Below, one piece after another: positions 1 through 8,279 of a stretch of 26,217 bases of DNA. The notes under the pieces were generated by a model, which saw only the letters and a program-made list of their open reading frames with translations, was not told where the DNA came from and made no database searches. A program made the translations under genes and the position numbers. Location of the stretch: positions 1 through 26,217 of IMG/VR virus record IMGVR_UViG_3300027859_000072; one strand, written 5' to 3'. Source of the stretch: a virus. The first letter of the stretch is position 1; every line of letters starts with the position of its first letter.

Positions 1-3000
1 GTAAACTAGTGTTTGCACCATTTAAAGATGCAGTACCAGTAAAAAATGCTTTATCAAATGTAATAGCTTTTGCACCTGCACCACTACTTATAGCTGTAGC
101 ACTTTGTTCTGTTCTTCTTTGAAATGTTGCTGTATAACCTAACTGAGTAACTTTTATATCCTGTGCAGGGTCACTACTTGTTAACTTTGCTCTAAATTGT
201 AAACCTCTTGCCTTATATGTACCATTAGCAAAAGTTTGAAATGCAGTATAGGTAGGTGAGCCAGATGGGTCTGTTTGTGTTGTTCTTACAAGTAGTTCAG
301 CATTTACTGCAGTAGCTTCTGTACCATCAAAATCTGTATAGTCATCTATTAAACCTCTTGCATCTAGTAAATTACTAGGTAAAAAACCTTCTGTTAAAAA
401 ATGTCTTTGCAGGTCAACAGAAAATACACCGCCTAAATCTAATGTTGTAGCAAAATCATAAGTACCTAAAGGTACAATGCCACCAAAATCATCTAATGAA
501 GATACTAGATCAAAGTCTGTAATATCATCAAAATTACCACCACCTACTAAATTTAAAGAAGTTGTTGTTGCATCATAGGCAACATTAGTTTTTGTACCTT
601 GAAACTGTGGGCTGTCTGTATCTTCTCTCCTGGTCTGTGCTAATAAAGACCCTTGTGTATCAGGTAAATCTAAAATTATAGAAGTAGAACTAGCACTTAA
701 TATTCCTGAGTCATCAGCAAACCTTAGTAAATATTCACCTTCTAATCTAGGTACAGTAGCTTCTGTTGTATTACCTGCTAATGCTTCTATAAGGTCTACT
801 GCATTAGAAAATGTACCACTACCATCTGTTTTTGTAGAATGACGTACATAAACCCTACCACCATGTGTTACGTCTACATCTGTAGATAAATCCCACCTTA
901 GTCTTATAAGTTTTTCAGATATTGGTTCTGCTGTAAGGTTACTTACATTTGCAGGTACAGCAGTTTTACCAACAGCATTAAAAGTTAAATCAGATGATGT
1001 TGCACTAATTTCTAACGCTGCATTATATGCAAATACCTGTATCTCATAAACACCTTTTTCTGTATTGAATATCTCGTAATCAGGTCTACTTACTGTCTGT
1101 GAAGTGTAGTTACCATTATTAAACCTATAGTTAACCTGATATTGTGTTACTCCTGTGATTGGTTGCCAACTTATTATTAATTTTGCTACCGCCTGATTGT
1201 TGATTACTACAATCTTTTCATTAGCAATAACATTATTAGGTGGGTCTACAGGTTGGTTAAGTATTGATACTGTTCTTGTGGGTAATGCAGTACCATTTTC
1301 TATAAATGCATATTTTTCTGGTACATAAGATAAAGCACTAATTGTATAATTTACCTCGTCTTGTTCTTCTATAGCTATTACCCTAAATTTTTGTGCAACA
1401 ACTGTTGTATCTTGTATTAACCAGATTGTATTAACATTAGGTGTTGTACTAAATGCACTATCTACAGTAACAACAGCACCAGATATTCCTGTTATATTTT
1501 TAGTCTCTACTGTGCCATCAGGCATAATAACGCTTATTGTAGGGCTGTTTGTAGTTGGTAGGTCAGTATTAGCAGTATCATCAACAGTAATTGTTGTTGT
1601 TGTAGCTGCATTTACCCTTCCACCTCTACGTACACCTGCCCTTACAGGGTCATTTATTTCTATGACAGCACCAGGTCTTACAATAATACCGCTATCTATA
1701 GATGTTGAAAAAGATATTATTTCACTTTCATTCTGTTCTGCAAATAATATTGCCCTACCTAATCTTGCAGCCTGACCCCTTGATGTACACGCAAATGCTT
1801 TTACCTGTTTTAAATTAACACCTATCTTACTTACAGCAGTACTATCTTCTACAACTTCAAAATCTATTTCCTGTGTGTCCATATTAAAGTAGGAAACACT
1901 TACTACACTATGTCTTTGTTTTAAATCACTACCAGAATAAGAAAAACCATCTTCCAATACATTAGATAGGTTAAATAAATAACTTGCATCTGTTGGTTTA
2001 TCTTGCGTTATGGTCATAGAACCTGCTGACCAGATAGGCATACAACGCATTACACCTGATAAGTCATTAATTAAATCAAATGCTTCATCTGCAGATTGTA
2101 AAAGCACATTTGCACTCATTCTTGCTTCCTGACCACCTAAACCATCATCAACAAGAGTATTTGCATATTTAGATGCAGTAACAAAAGAAAATAAATCTAA
2201 TGATGCATCTGTTATATGAGAACCTAAACCAAAACGTGTATTCGTGAGCAAATCGAGTAACACCATACTAGGGCAATTACAATATGTAGCTGCACCCATA
2301 ACACCATTAAAAATATAACCATCAGGGTACACTATGCGACCAGTAGCGTTATCCACAGTAGGTGTACCTGAGCTATTAGCACCTGCACCTGGTATTCTTA
2401 CCTTTACACCTCTTAACCTGTATTTTCTACTAGGTATTGAACTAAATTGTTGTGAATCAATACGTAAAGATAGATATGCACTATTAGCGTAAGTTTGTTT
2501 ATCGTCTATTATTTCTGAAAAACTTGACCATTGAAATGCATCTACTAATGATGATGATGTACTGTCAGCAGTTATTCTTGTAATTCTAATATCAATAGGA
2601 AAAGCACCTGTAATATCTACCCTGTAATCTTTCTGATATGCATCAGCAGTTCTACCTGTAATAGTATCTGTAATAACGTCAGTAAAGCCACCAGAATTAT
2701 ATTGTACAGATATTTTAAATTGAACAGTAGAACCTAACAAATCACCTGCATCTGTAGCTCTTTGTAGTTGTGGTAATGTTATTGATACCTTAATAGCATC
2801 TACTGATGTATTAGTAATAGTTCTTGTAACTGGTGATGCTTTTGTTACCACTACACCTACTGCTGTTGTAGATTCAGAACTTTCAATACCAGGTATATGT
2901 GTTTGATTAGCAGTACCAAATCTAGGTGTAAAGCCAACATTCTGAAAATTGAAATCAGTTGTATTAGGGCTAGATGAAGATGCAGTAGATTTTAATACAG

Positions 3001-3229
3001 CAGTATTATTAAGAAAAACATCTTTTAGTGCAGCATTATTATATGCAGTTGTACCTTTTGTTAGTCCTTCTTTTGATGCAGTTGCAAAACCTTCTATCTC
3101 ACCTTCTGATACTAAATCTAAAAATGTAGCAAACTGCCTACTATGTAAAGTATCAGGTGTTCTTGTAGGTTGTGGTGGCTGTGGTGGCGATGGATTACCG
3201 CCTGCACCCTGTATATATTTTTTTGTCAT
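1..3229 (-). CDS. J: Tail tip / host-specificity protein, lambda gpJ-like (3' end outside window)
   Basis: This open frame runs without a stop from an ATG at 3229-3227 to the window edge, so about 1,076 codons are visible and the C-terminus is missing. Lambda gpJ proteins form the central tip fibre that binds the host receptor and starts DNA ejection. The N-terminal part is gpJ-like: a glycine/proline-rich start, then a segment with FLDLVSEGEIEGF, and a middle region with a conserved CNCPSMVLLDLLTN stretch typical of the tail hub-like portion. Further on are fibronectin-III-like beta segments (around WQPITGVTQYQVNYR and LRWDLSTDVDVTHGG). The start overlaps the stop of the upstream gpI-like gene by four bases (ATGA), indicating translational coupling. 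It is the last gene of the lambda-ordered tail operon, as J is in lambda. Receptor and host cannot be read from it. Identity is strong from order and motifs. Confidence 0.93.
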   Translation of the reverse strand, partial: MTKKYIQGAGGNPSPPQPPQPTRTPDTLHSRQFATFLDLVSEGEIEGFATASKEGLTKGTTAYNNAALKDVFLNNTAVLKSTASSSSPNTTDFNFQNVGFTPRFGTANQTHIPGIESSESTTAVGVVVTKASPVTRTITNTSVDAIKVSITLPQLQRATDAGDLLGSTVQFKISVQYNSGGFTDVITDTITGRTADAYQKDYRVDITGAFPIDIRITRITADSTSSSLVDAFQWSSFSEIIDDKQTYANSAYLSLRIDSQQFSSIPSRKYRLRGVKVRIPGAGANSSGTPTVDNATGRIVYPDGYIFNGVMGAATYCNCPSMVLLDLLTNTRFGLGSHITDASLDLFSFVTASKYANTLVDDGLGGQEARMSANVLLQSADEAFDLINDLSGVMRCMPIWSAGSMTITQDKPTDASYLFNLSNVLEDGFSYSGSDLKQRHSVVSVSYFNMDTQEIDFEVVEDSTAVSKIGVNLKQVKAFACTSRGQAARLGRAILFAEQNESEIISFSTSIDSGIIVRPGAVIEINDPVRAGVRRGGRVNAATTTTITVDDTANTDLPTTNSPTISVIMPDGTVETKNITGISGAVVTVDSAFSTTPNVNTIWLIQDTTVVAQKFRVIAIEEQDEVNYTISALSYVPEKYAFIENGTALPTRTVSILNQPVDPPNNVIANEKIVVINNQAVAKLIISWQPITGVTQYQVNYRFNNGNYTSQTVSRPDYEIFNTEKGVYEIQVFAYNAALEISATSSDLTFNAVGKTAVPANVSNLTAEPISEKLIRLRWDLSTDVDVTHGGRVYVRHSTKTDGSGTFSNAVDLIEALAGNTTEATVPRLEGEYLLRFADDSGILSASSTSIILDLPDTQGSLLAQTRREDTDSPQFQGTKTNVAYDATTTSLNLVGGGNFDDITDFDLVSSLDDFGGIVPLGTYDFATTLDLGGVFSVDLQRHFLTEGFLPSNLLDARGLIDDYTDFDGTEATAVNAELLVRTTQTDPSGSPTYTAFQTFANGTYKARGLQFRAKLTSSDPAQDIKVTQLGYTATFQRRTEQSATAISSGAGAKAITFDKAFFTGTASLNGANTSL

Positions 3230-3822
3230 GCCCTTACCTGTTCAGTATCAATACCTGCACTTATAACAACACTACCTGTAAACACTTCTCCATAACATAT
3301 AGGGTGGCTACTACCTGCCCTTGAACTTTGTTGTATACCACTAAAACCGAATGATATTCTAGGGTCTTGTTCATTACTAAATTCTTTTGGTTTTGGTACA
3401 GGAAATAATAAACCACTAACACCAGATAAAGCCAAACCAACACCTAAAAAACCAACAGCCTTAGATACAAGTATTGGTGTACCTCCAAAAGTACCAATAG
3501 CTGCTGTACCAAAAGGGTTAACAATAGCTAAACCTATTAATGCTGCACCTAATAATATTTTGCCTGTATTACCACCTGCACCAGATATTACAGGTACAAA
3601 TGATATTTCTTGTCTACCAGTAGGTTCATGTATCTGTGTCTCATCAATCTCATATTTATTTATTAATACTTTATAGTATCTTTTTGCCATGTAGCCTTCT
3701 GTTTCTGGGAAGTTATTAATTAAAAAACTAACAGCCTGTGCAACAGAATTTACCTTTACATCAAATTGTTTATGACCTACAAAGTCTGCAAGATCACCAT
3801 ATAGTTTTACCTTAGATAGCAT
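3226..3822 (-). CDS. I: Tail assembly protein, lambda gpI-like
   Basis: This 198-residue protein matches the lambda gpI family in size, position (between K and J) and architecture. The N-terminal half (residues about 1-80) has a ThiS/beta-grasp-like pattern beginning VKLYGDLADFVG and ending in ISFVPVISGAGGNTGK. After it come glycine/alanine-rich hydrophobic stretches (about 85-105 and 117-140) that could be membrane-interacting. In lambda, gpI is needed for tail-tip assembly but is not clearly present in the finished particle. Its start lies 11 bases inside the end of the K-like gene and its stop shares ATGA with J, so the three are translationally coupled. Family assignment is from recalled family features and synteny. 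Confidence 0.85.
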   Translation of the reverse strand: MLSKVKLYGDLADFVGHKQFDVKVNSVAQAVSFLINNFPETEGYMAKRYYKVLINKYEIDETQIHEPTGRQEISFVPVISGAGGNTGKILLGAALIGLAIVNPFGTAAIGTFGGTPILVSKAVGFLGVGLALSGVSGLLFPVPKPKEFSNEQDPRISFGFSGIQQSSRAGSSHPICYGEVFTGSVVISAGIDTEQVRA

Positions 3823-4513
3823 ACCTGTACCTCTTGCCTGTGCATTTTAGCAACCATTCATTATAAGGTTCTCTTGTACTTAGTCTATCTGCTAAATGAT
3901 GTAATATCTCATCACCTAAAAAAATAGCCACATGATTTAAGGTAGGGTGCAATATTGACATTAACAATACATCACCTTTCTGTAGTTTTTCATCTTTATT
4001 TAATTCTTTAAAACCAGTTCTTTCTGCATATTGTTCAAATAATGGATTATCTAAAAAATCCTGTGGTGTTATAGGTCTTTGATAGTCCAACAGTTGTATA
4101 TTATGTTGTTCTTTATAATAATCTCTAACTAATGACCAACAATCTGTAACACCCCATACCCATTGTCTACCTATTAATGGTGGTTTATATCCTGTTGGTT
4201 CACAATAACCCCATGTTTCTGTTTTTGGATTGACAATATGCCATTTTAAACCACTTTGCTCACAAGATACTTTATCTGCCTGTGATGGTGATGGTGGTGT
4301 AACAGGGTGACTATGAACAATGGCTGTTATTTCACCTAATGCATCTGCTTTTACATAATCTTCTGGGTCTAAAATAAAACATTGTTGACTATATGTAGAT
4401 AGGTTATTACATGGATAATATTGTTCTTTTCCTTTTATTACTATCAGTACCCCTACTGATTCTTTAGGGTCTTGTTCTTTTGCGTGTTTTAGTGCTGCGT
4501 CTTTCCAGGTCAT
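3812..4513 (-). CDS. K: Tail tip assembly protein with JAMM and NlpC/P60 peptidase domains, lambda gpK-like
   Basis: The 233-residue protein has the two-domain layout of lambda gpK. Residues 1-95 form a JAMM/MPN metallopeptidase: Glu18, then HSH at 67-69 followed seven residues later by Ser77 and Asp80, a complete HxHx7SxxD zinc-binding motif. Residues 110-233 form an NlpC/P60 cysteine peptidase with catalytic Cys125 in TDCWSLVR and His194 in LNHVAIFLG. In lambda the protein acts in tail-tip assembly, and the NlpC/P60 part is thought to open peptidoglycan locally. All key residues of both domains are present, so both may be active. Its start overlaps the L-like stop by four bases (ATGA). Confidence 0.93.
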   Translation of the reverse strand: MTWKDAALKHAKEQDPKESVGVLIVIKGKEQYYPCNNLSTYSQQCFILDPEDYVKADALGEITAIVHSHPVTPPSPSQADKVSCEQSGLKWHIVNPKTETWGYCEPTGYKPPLIGRQWVWGVTDCWSLVRDYYKEQHNIQLLDYQRPITPQDFLDNPLFEQYAERTGFKELNKDEKLQKGDVLLMSILHPTLNHVAIFLGDEILHHLADRLSTREPYNEWLLKCTGKRYRYAI

Positions 4514-5496
4514 GCAATAAATGTACCAATACTAGGAAATAAATCTCTTGTACATTGTCTACCTACCCTTACACCTGCCAAATCAAAAGGTGCAGCTAAT
4601 TCAAAAGATACAATATCTCTATTTTCTGTAGATTTTCTTGCAATAGTATATGTAATTTCTTCTTTTGCTGTAGGGTCAGGTGTACCTAATGGGTTTACCT
4701 GTTGAGTAGAAGTTGTAGTAGTTGTTTGCGTTGTTGTATTAGGGTTGTTCATTGTTATTGTATTACCCATAGCATTACCATGAACAGAACAATAATATCT
4801 AAGGTCACTAGGTGCAGAAGGATATACAGGTTGATAGGTTACAGTTGCACCTGCATTACCTGCAGTACCACTAACAACTACAGTTTCATTACCACCTGCA
4901 TCTGATTTTATTAACAAGGGGTGATTATTATTTGTTGCATCTGCCTGGTTAAATATATAGGTACTACCACGTTTCATAGTAATTACAGGATTAGTACTCC
5001 CATTTATTGCAAAATAATTACTACCACCAACATTAACAACTGTAACTGTATAGGTAACACTTTCTGCATCTGCAGGGTCAGCTATGGTTGTAGTTGATGT
5101 AGAAGATGTAGTTGTAACTGGAAAATTTACAGCGTCAATATATCTAGCTGACGTTCTTATACGTTTTACAGTTGCACCTGTTAAATCATTACCTGTTGTT
5201 ACTGTATTTACATTTAATAATATTGCTGTGATTGTACCTAATGCATTACTTACAGATAATGTAGGTCTGGGTATTTGACCACGTTGATATGCAAAACCTT
5301 CTGCAGTTACAGGAAAACGTAAATATTGATTACCGCCAAATACTAACTGACCATTAAGGTTAAGATTACTACCTGCATGAAATCTATAAGTTTGTGTAGA
5401 ACCATGTAATGTTGCGTCAGTTGTCAGTTCAAATAATTCAATTACAGCAGATGGATTAATACTTTGTAGGTCAGTAATAATAGGTGCTGTACTCAT
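4510..5496 (-). CDS. L: Minor tail protein, lambda gpL-like, with inserted cupredoxin-like domain
   Basis: Residues 10-128 match the lambda gpL core, including PRPTLSVSNALGTIT and ARYIDAVNF, and the flank after about 275 resumes the gpL fold (YTIARKSTENRDIVSFELAAPFD). Between them, bracketed by Thr/Ser-rich linkers at about 128-138 and 253-264, sits a roughly 110-residue cupredoxin-like domain. His192 (NNHPLL), Cys236 and His239 (YYCSVH) and Met243 are arranged like a type-1 copper site. Lambda gpL ends in a cysteine-rich domain that binds an iron-sulfur cluster; here the protein stops soon after the first equivalent cysteine (Cys315) and lacks the rest. The frame cannot continue, because the K-like gene starts in the stop codon. 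The protein has 328 residues against about 232 in lambda because of the insert. The gpL identity is firm; copper binding is inferred. Confidence 0.9.
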   Translation of the reverse strand: MSTAPIITDLQSINPSAVIELFELTTDATLHGSTQTYRFHAGSNLNLNGQLVFGGNQYLRFPVTAEGFAYQRGQIPRPTLSVSNALGTITAILLNVNTVTTGNDLTGATVKRIRTSARYIDAVNFPVTTTSSTSTTTIADPADAESVTYTVTVVNVGGSNYFAINGSTNPVITMKRGSTYIFNQADATNNNHPLLIKSDAGGNETVVVSGTAGNAGATVTYQPVYPSAPSDLRYYCSVHGNAMGNTITMNNPNTTTQTTTTTSTQQVNPLGTPDPTAKEEITYTIARKSTENRDIVSFELAAPFDLAGVRVGRQCTRDLFPSIGTFIA

Positions 5497-5843
5497 GGTT
5501 CAAACACCTCCCTAAATGTAGCTGTAATTGTAGCCCTGTTAGGTACGTTTATCTGTTTCTGCCAAGTATCACATACAAATTTAGATGATGCACTTTCACC
5601 AGGTGGTGTGTAATCAAAACTAGCCCTGTCATCTGCCCTATCATCTAAGAATGTTTCTATGGTATCGCTATCTGTTTCTGTAATATTATTCCATGCAAGA
5701 TTATATTCTTTTGGGTTTTGGTGTTCACTTAGTCCTAGTTGTACTCTATGTTCATAACCATCTGCAAATTTTATAATTCTTGTTTTTGGTGTAGAATTTT
5801 TACGTAAACCATAACTAGCTTCTATAGAAGGAAAAGTTGCCAT
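5493..5843 (-). CDS. M: Minor tail protein, lambda gpM-like
   Basis: A 116-residue protein, close to the 109 residues of lambda gpM and in the same place between the tape measure and L. It shows the family pattern of an early FPSIEASYGLRK segment, a central RIIKFADGYEHRVQLG strand pair, a hydrophobic NLAWNNIT and a C-terminal ATFREVFEP. gpM helps build the tail-tip complex on which the tube polymerises. Its start codon shares one base with the tape-measure stop (TAATG), and its stop shares ATGA with L, so it is embedded in a coupled series. Confidence 0.85.
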   Translation of the reverse strand: MATFPSIEASYGLRKNSTPKTRIIKFADGYEHRVQLGLSEHQNPKEYNLAWNNITETDSDTIETFLDDRADDRASFDYTPPGESASSKFVCDTWQKQINVPNRATITATFREVFEP

Positions 5844-7579
5844 TATGCTAATAACCCTCCTGGTCTTTTTTGTTTTACTAACTCTGATTGTATAGCAACT
5901 GCTATAACCCTTCCTAGTTCTCTACCACCCTGTTCACTTCCTTCTACAGAACTACCAGATGCATCAACACTAACATTAATATTACCAAAACCACCGCCAG
6001 TAGATTGTACCCCTAACTTACCATTACTACCCCTACGTAAAGGTAAAATTGCTTCTGCACCTGCTTCACCCATAAGACCCATGCCATTAGCCATAGGAAA
6101 TAATGTAGGTTTTTTGACGATACCACCATAAGCATATTTTTCTACCTTTCCATCTACAAATGCATTACCATTTGCGTTACCAAATAAACCATCTAAAAAG
6201 TTGGTAAAAGGTTTTGTTATTGTCTGTTGTATTGCAATACGTGCCATATCTGCAATCATTGAATTTGCTAAATTTCTGAAACTTAGCTTTCCTGTAGTAA
6301 CAAAATTAACAAGTGCATCTTCCATTCCTTTTATTCCTTTTATAACTACATCTGCCATGCTTTCCTTTAAACCTTTAATACCATCACCAAAAGTTTTTAA
6401 TTTATCTCGCATTGTCTGACCAAATGATTTATCAATAGAATCACCTGCACCATCAGCACTATCTTTTATATCTTGAAAATAACTAGCAGGGGCGTTTGTA
6501 CTGCCACTAAATAATTCTTGTATTTTATTGAAACTTTCAGTAAACCTATCAGAAAAACCTTTTGTAAAATCTTCTCCTAATAATGAAGTTAAATTACTTT
6601 TCTGCTGCGTTTTAAATCTATTACCTAAATCTTTTGCAATATTGCCAGCACCACCTAATAATTTCTGTACAAACGGTGGTATTTTTATACTGTCAAAAAA
6701 GCCCTGTACACGTTTTGCTGCTGTTCCTAAAACTCTAATTACTTCATCTACTAATTTTACAGTTGCAAATATTCCAATAGATATACCTCTAATACCTATT
6801 TCAATAGCCTTAAAAAATCCACTAAAATCATTTTCTGCACTAAACAATTCAGTAAATACACCAACAATAGTATTTAATGATGGTAGTAATGCATCTGTAA
6901 GTTGTTTTCTGAATCCATCAAACTGTATAGCTAAAACTGCTATCTGATCATTAAAAAACTCTGCGTTTTGTGCAAATTCATCTGATACTGCATAATTAAA
7001 TTCTTCTAATGATGCTGCACCACCATTAAGTAGGTTTATTAAATTAGCCCCTGACCTACCAAATATTTCCATAGATATAGCTGCTTTTGTTGCACCATTT
7101 TCCATAGTTGCAAACCTATCTGCAACTTCTCCTAATACCTGTTCACTTGTTTTAAATGTGCCATCTGTACCTCTTACAGATATTCCTAATGAATCAAAAC
7201 TATCTTTATAAGTAGCAACACCCTGGTCTGCTTCCCTCATAGATTGTGCTAATCTTTTTAATCCTTTATCTATAGTTTCCTGACTAACACCTGCTAATTT
7301 ACCAGCGTTTACATATGCCTGTAATGTATTAGCTGCAATACCAGTTTGATCTGCCATCTTGCCAAAACTATCCGCACTATCTATTGCACCTTTTACAAGA
7401 CCAACAAAAGCACCACCAGATATTAATAAACCAAAAGCAGCAAAGGTTTTATTTAAACCACCCATTGCTAACCTTAAATTTTTAACCCTTCCTGATACAC
7501 CCTGCATAGAGTTACCAAGACGTTTTATAGAACCTGCCCCTACAGTTTTTGCTGCTACTACTAAATCAAACTTTGCCAT
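5843..7579 (-). CDS. H: Tail tape measure protein, lambda gpH-like
   Basis: The 578-residue protein lies directly after the frameshifted G/T pair, the universal place for the tape measure. The N-terminal 120 residues carry helical segments and a hydrophobic, possibly membrane-spanning stretch (about 44-66, AAFGLLISGGAFVGLVKGAI). Then come predicted helices with DQTGIAANTLQAY and SMEIFGRSGANLINLL, typical of lambda-like tape measures. The C-terminal third has GLMGEAGAEAILPL, a conserved tape-measure tail motif. If it is mostly helical at about 0.15 nm per residue, the tail would be roughly 85-90 nm, shorter than lambda's. It starts one base after the stop of the T extension (TAA-T-ATG). Confidence 0.92.
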   Translation of the reverse strand: MAKFDLVVAAKTVGAGSIKRLGNSMQGVSGRVKNLRLAMGGLNKTFAAFGLLISGGAFVGLVKGAIDSADSFGKMADQTGIAANTLQAYVNAGKLAGVSQETIDKGLKRLAQSMREADQGVATYKDSFDSLGISVRGTDGTFKTSEQVLGEVADRFATMENGATKAAISMEIFGRSGANLINLLNGGAASLEEFNYAVSDEFAQNAEFFNDQIAVLAIQFDGFRKQLTDALLPSLNTIVGVFTELFSAENDFSGFFKAIEIGIRGISIGIFATVKLVDEVIRVLGTAAKRVQGFFDSIKIPPFVQKLLGGAGNIAKDLGNRFKTQQKSNLTSLLGEDFTKGFSDRFTESFNKIQELFSGSTNAPASYFQDIKDSADGAGDSIDKSFGQTMRDKLKTFGDGIKGLKESMADVVIKGIKGMEDALVNFVTTGKLSFRNLANSMIADMARIAIQQTITKPFTNFLDGLFGNANGNAFVDGKVEKYAYGGIVKKPTLFPMANGMGLMGEAGAEAILPLRRGSNGKLGVQSTGGGFGNINVSVDASGSSVEGSEQGGRELGRVIAVAIQSELVKQKRPGGLLA

Positions 7580-7580
7580 A

Positions 7581-8242
7581 TTATTTATCTTTATTTAATG
7601 CCTGTAATGCTGCAGCTTCCATAACTTGTAAGTTTTCTAGCATAGCAACAGTATCTTCTACTAAATACAGTTTAATCATTTCTATCACAGATGTATAGTC
7701 TAATCCAATAATTCCACTCATTCCTACACGCCATTGTGTCTGACACCGCAAAAACATTTGTACAGTTTCCCAATTTTGTAAATATACATAATAATTATTA
7801 TCTATTTCCTTCTTTTCTACTTTTATACCTAATACTGCATCATCTTCTGCTGTTTTATCTATGACAGTAGAGCCAACAGCCCAATACTCACCTGCCCCTA
7901 TTAGTTTTTTTCAAAAATCTGTTGATTTGATTCCATAAATGCAAAACCTACAGCAGTAGCAAAACCTCTTACCTCACATAACTTATTAAGGTTAGATTTA
8001 TTAAATTCTACCTGTGTACCATCAGCAGCTTCCATATCTTCCCAACCTACTAATATTTCTTTTGTTACATCAATATCATCTATCTGTTTATCTTCTACCA
8101 TTTTTATCATTTCCTTAAATCTTGACTGAGTAATATTTTTAAATAAAGCAGTAAATACTTCTGTATGTACAGTTCCATCTTTATTAACATTTACTTCTAC
8201 TTTCCATTTATAAGAAGGTTTCTGATCTAAAACAAAAGGCAT
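7581..8242 (-). CDS. GT: Tail assembly chaperone GT, made by -1 ribosomal frameshift
   Basis: Translation starting at 8242 in the G frame and slipping back one base at the A_AAA_AAC heptamer (7910-7904) enters a frame that stays open for 107 more codons to the TAA at 7583-7581, giving about 220 residues. The T part begins LIGAGEYWAVG and holds QNWETVQMFLRCQTQWRVG and GIIGLDYTSV, the pattern of the DUF1799/gpT family (QWR...G..GLDY). T has no nearby start codon of its own that would give a complete domain. In lambda, G and GT together in a fixed ratio coat the tape measure and recruit tube subunits. The gap that would otherwise lie between G and the tape measure is fully explained by this product. 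Confidence 0.9.
7901..8242 (-). CDS. G: Tail assembly chaperone G (unshifted product)
   Basis: This 113-residue protein is the zero-frame product and ends FEKN directly at the slippery site. It is mixed alpha/beta with charged helices (NITQSRFKEMIKMVEDKQIDDID) and GWEDMEAADGTQVEFN, as in other phage tail chaperones. It lies between the tail tube and tape-measure genes, the invariant position of this family. It should be the major product, with GT as the minor one. The ATG is preceded by no clear Shine-Dalgarno; instead a hairpin and a run of T sit immediately upstream (8243-8266), which may limit its expression. Confidence 0.88.
   Translation of the reverse strand: MPFVLDQKPSYKWKVEVNVNKDGTVHTEVFTALFKNITQSRFKEMIKMVEDKQIDDIDVTKEILVGWEDMEAADGTQVEFNKSNLNKLCEVRGFATAVGFAFMESNQQIFEKN
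7904..7910 (-). promoter_or_regulatory. Programmed -1 frameshift slippery heptamer A_AAA_AAC
   Basis: On the minus strand the last G codons read GAA AAA AAC TAA. The heptamer A_AAA_AAC is in the correct phase for simultaneous slippage, and the stop codon follows directly, which favours pausing. The -1 frame then continues as CTA ATA GGG GCA into the T domain. Lambda uses a GGGAAAG-type site. No strong downstream stem was recognised by eye, and none is needed in some phages. Confidence 0.9.
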
Positions 8243-8266
8243 AAAAATCTAGTAACTATTTACTAG
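8243..8266 (-). terminator. Hairpin with T-run between tail tube and G genes
   Basis: Minus-strand reading shows CTAGTAA, a four-base loop (ATAG), TTACTAG, then ATTTTT running into the ATG of gene G. The stem is seven perfect but AT-rich pairs, so termination would be weak or partial. It follows the gene of the abundant tail tube protein and could reduce transcription of the chaperone and minor tail genes. It also overlaps the GGGTATACCC palindrome by two bases. It could instead act on translation of G. Confidence 0.5.
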
Positions 8267-8277
8267 GGTATACCCTA
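8264..8277. promoter_or_regulatory. Palindrome TAGGGTATACCCTA (site 1 of 3)
   Basis: A perfect 14-base palindrome in the 37-base gap between the tail tube stop and gene G. The core GGGTATACCC recurs in only two other places seen in the window, both also intergenic (21291-21300 and 23031-23044). This suggests a binding site for a dimeric regulator. The protein is unknown. Confidence 0.55.
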
Positions 8278-8279
8278 AT

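Noticed and set aside
6528-6947. Plus-strand open frame of 139 codons and similar ones opposite structural genes
   Set aside because: These lie antisense to the tape measure, terminase, capsid and other clear genes and have low-complexity translations with no family features.
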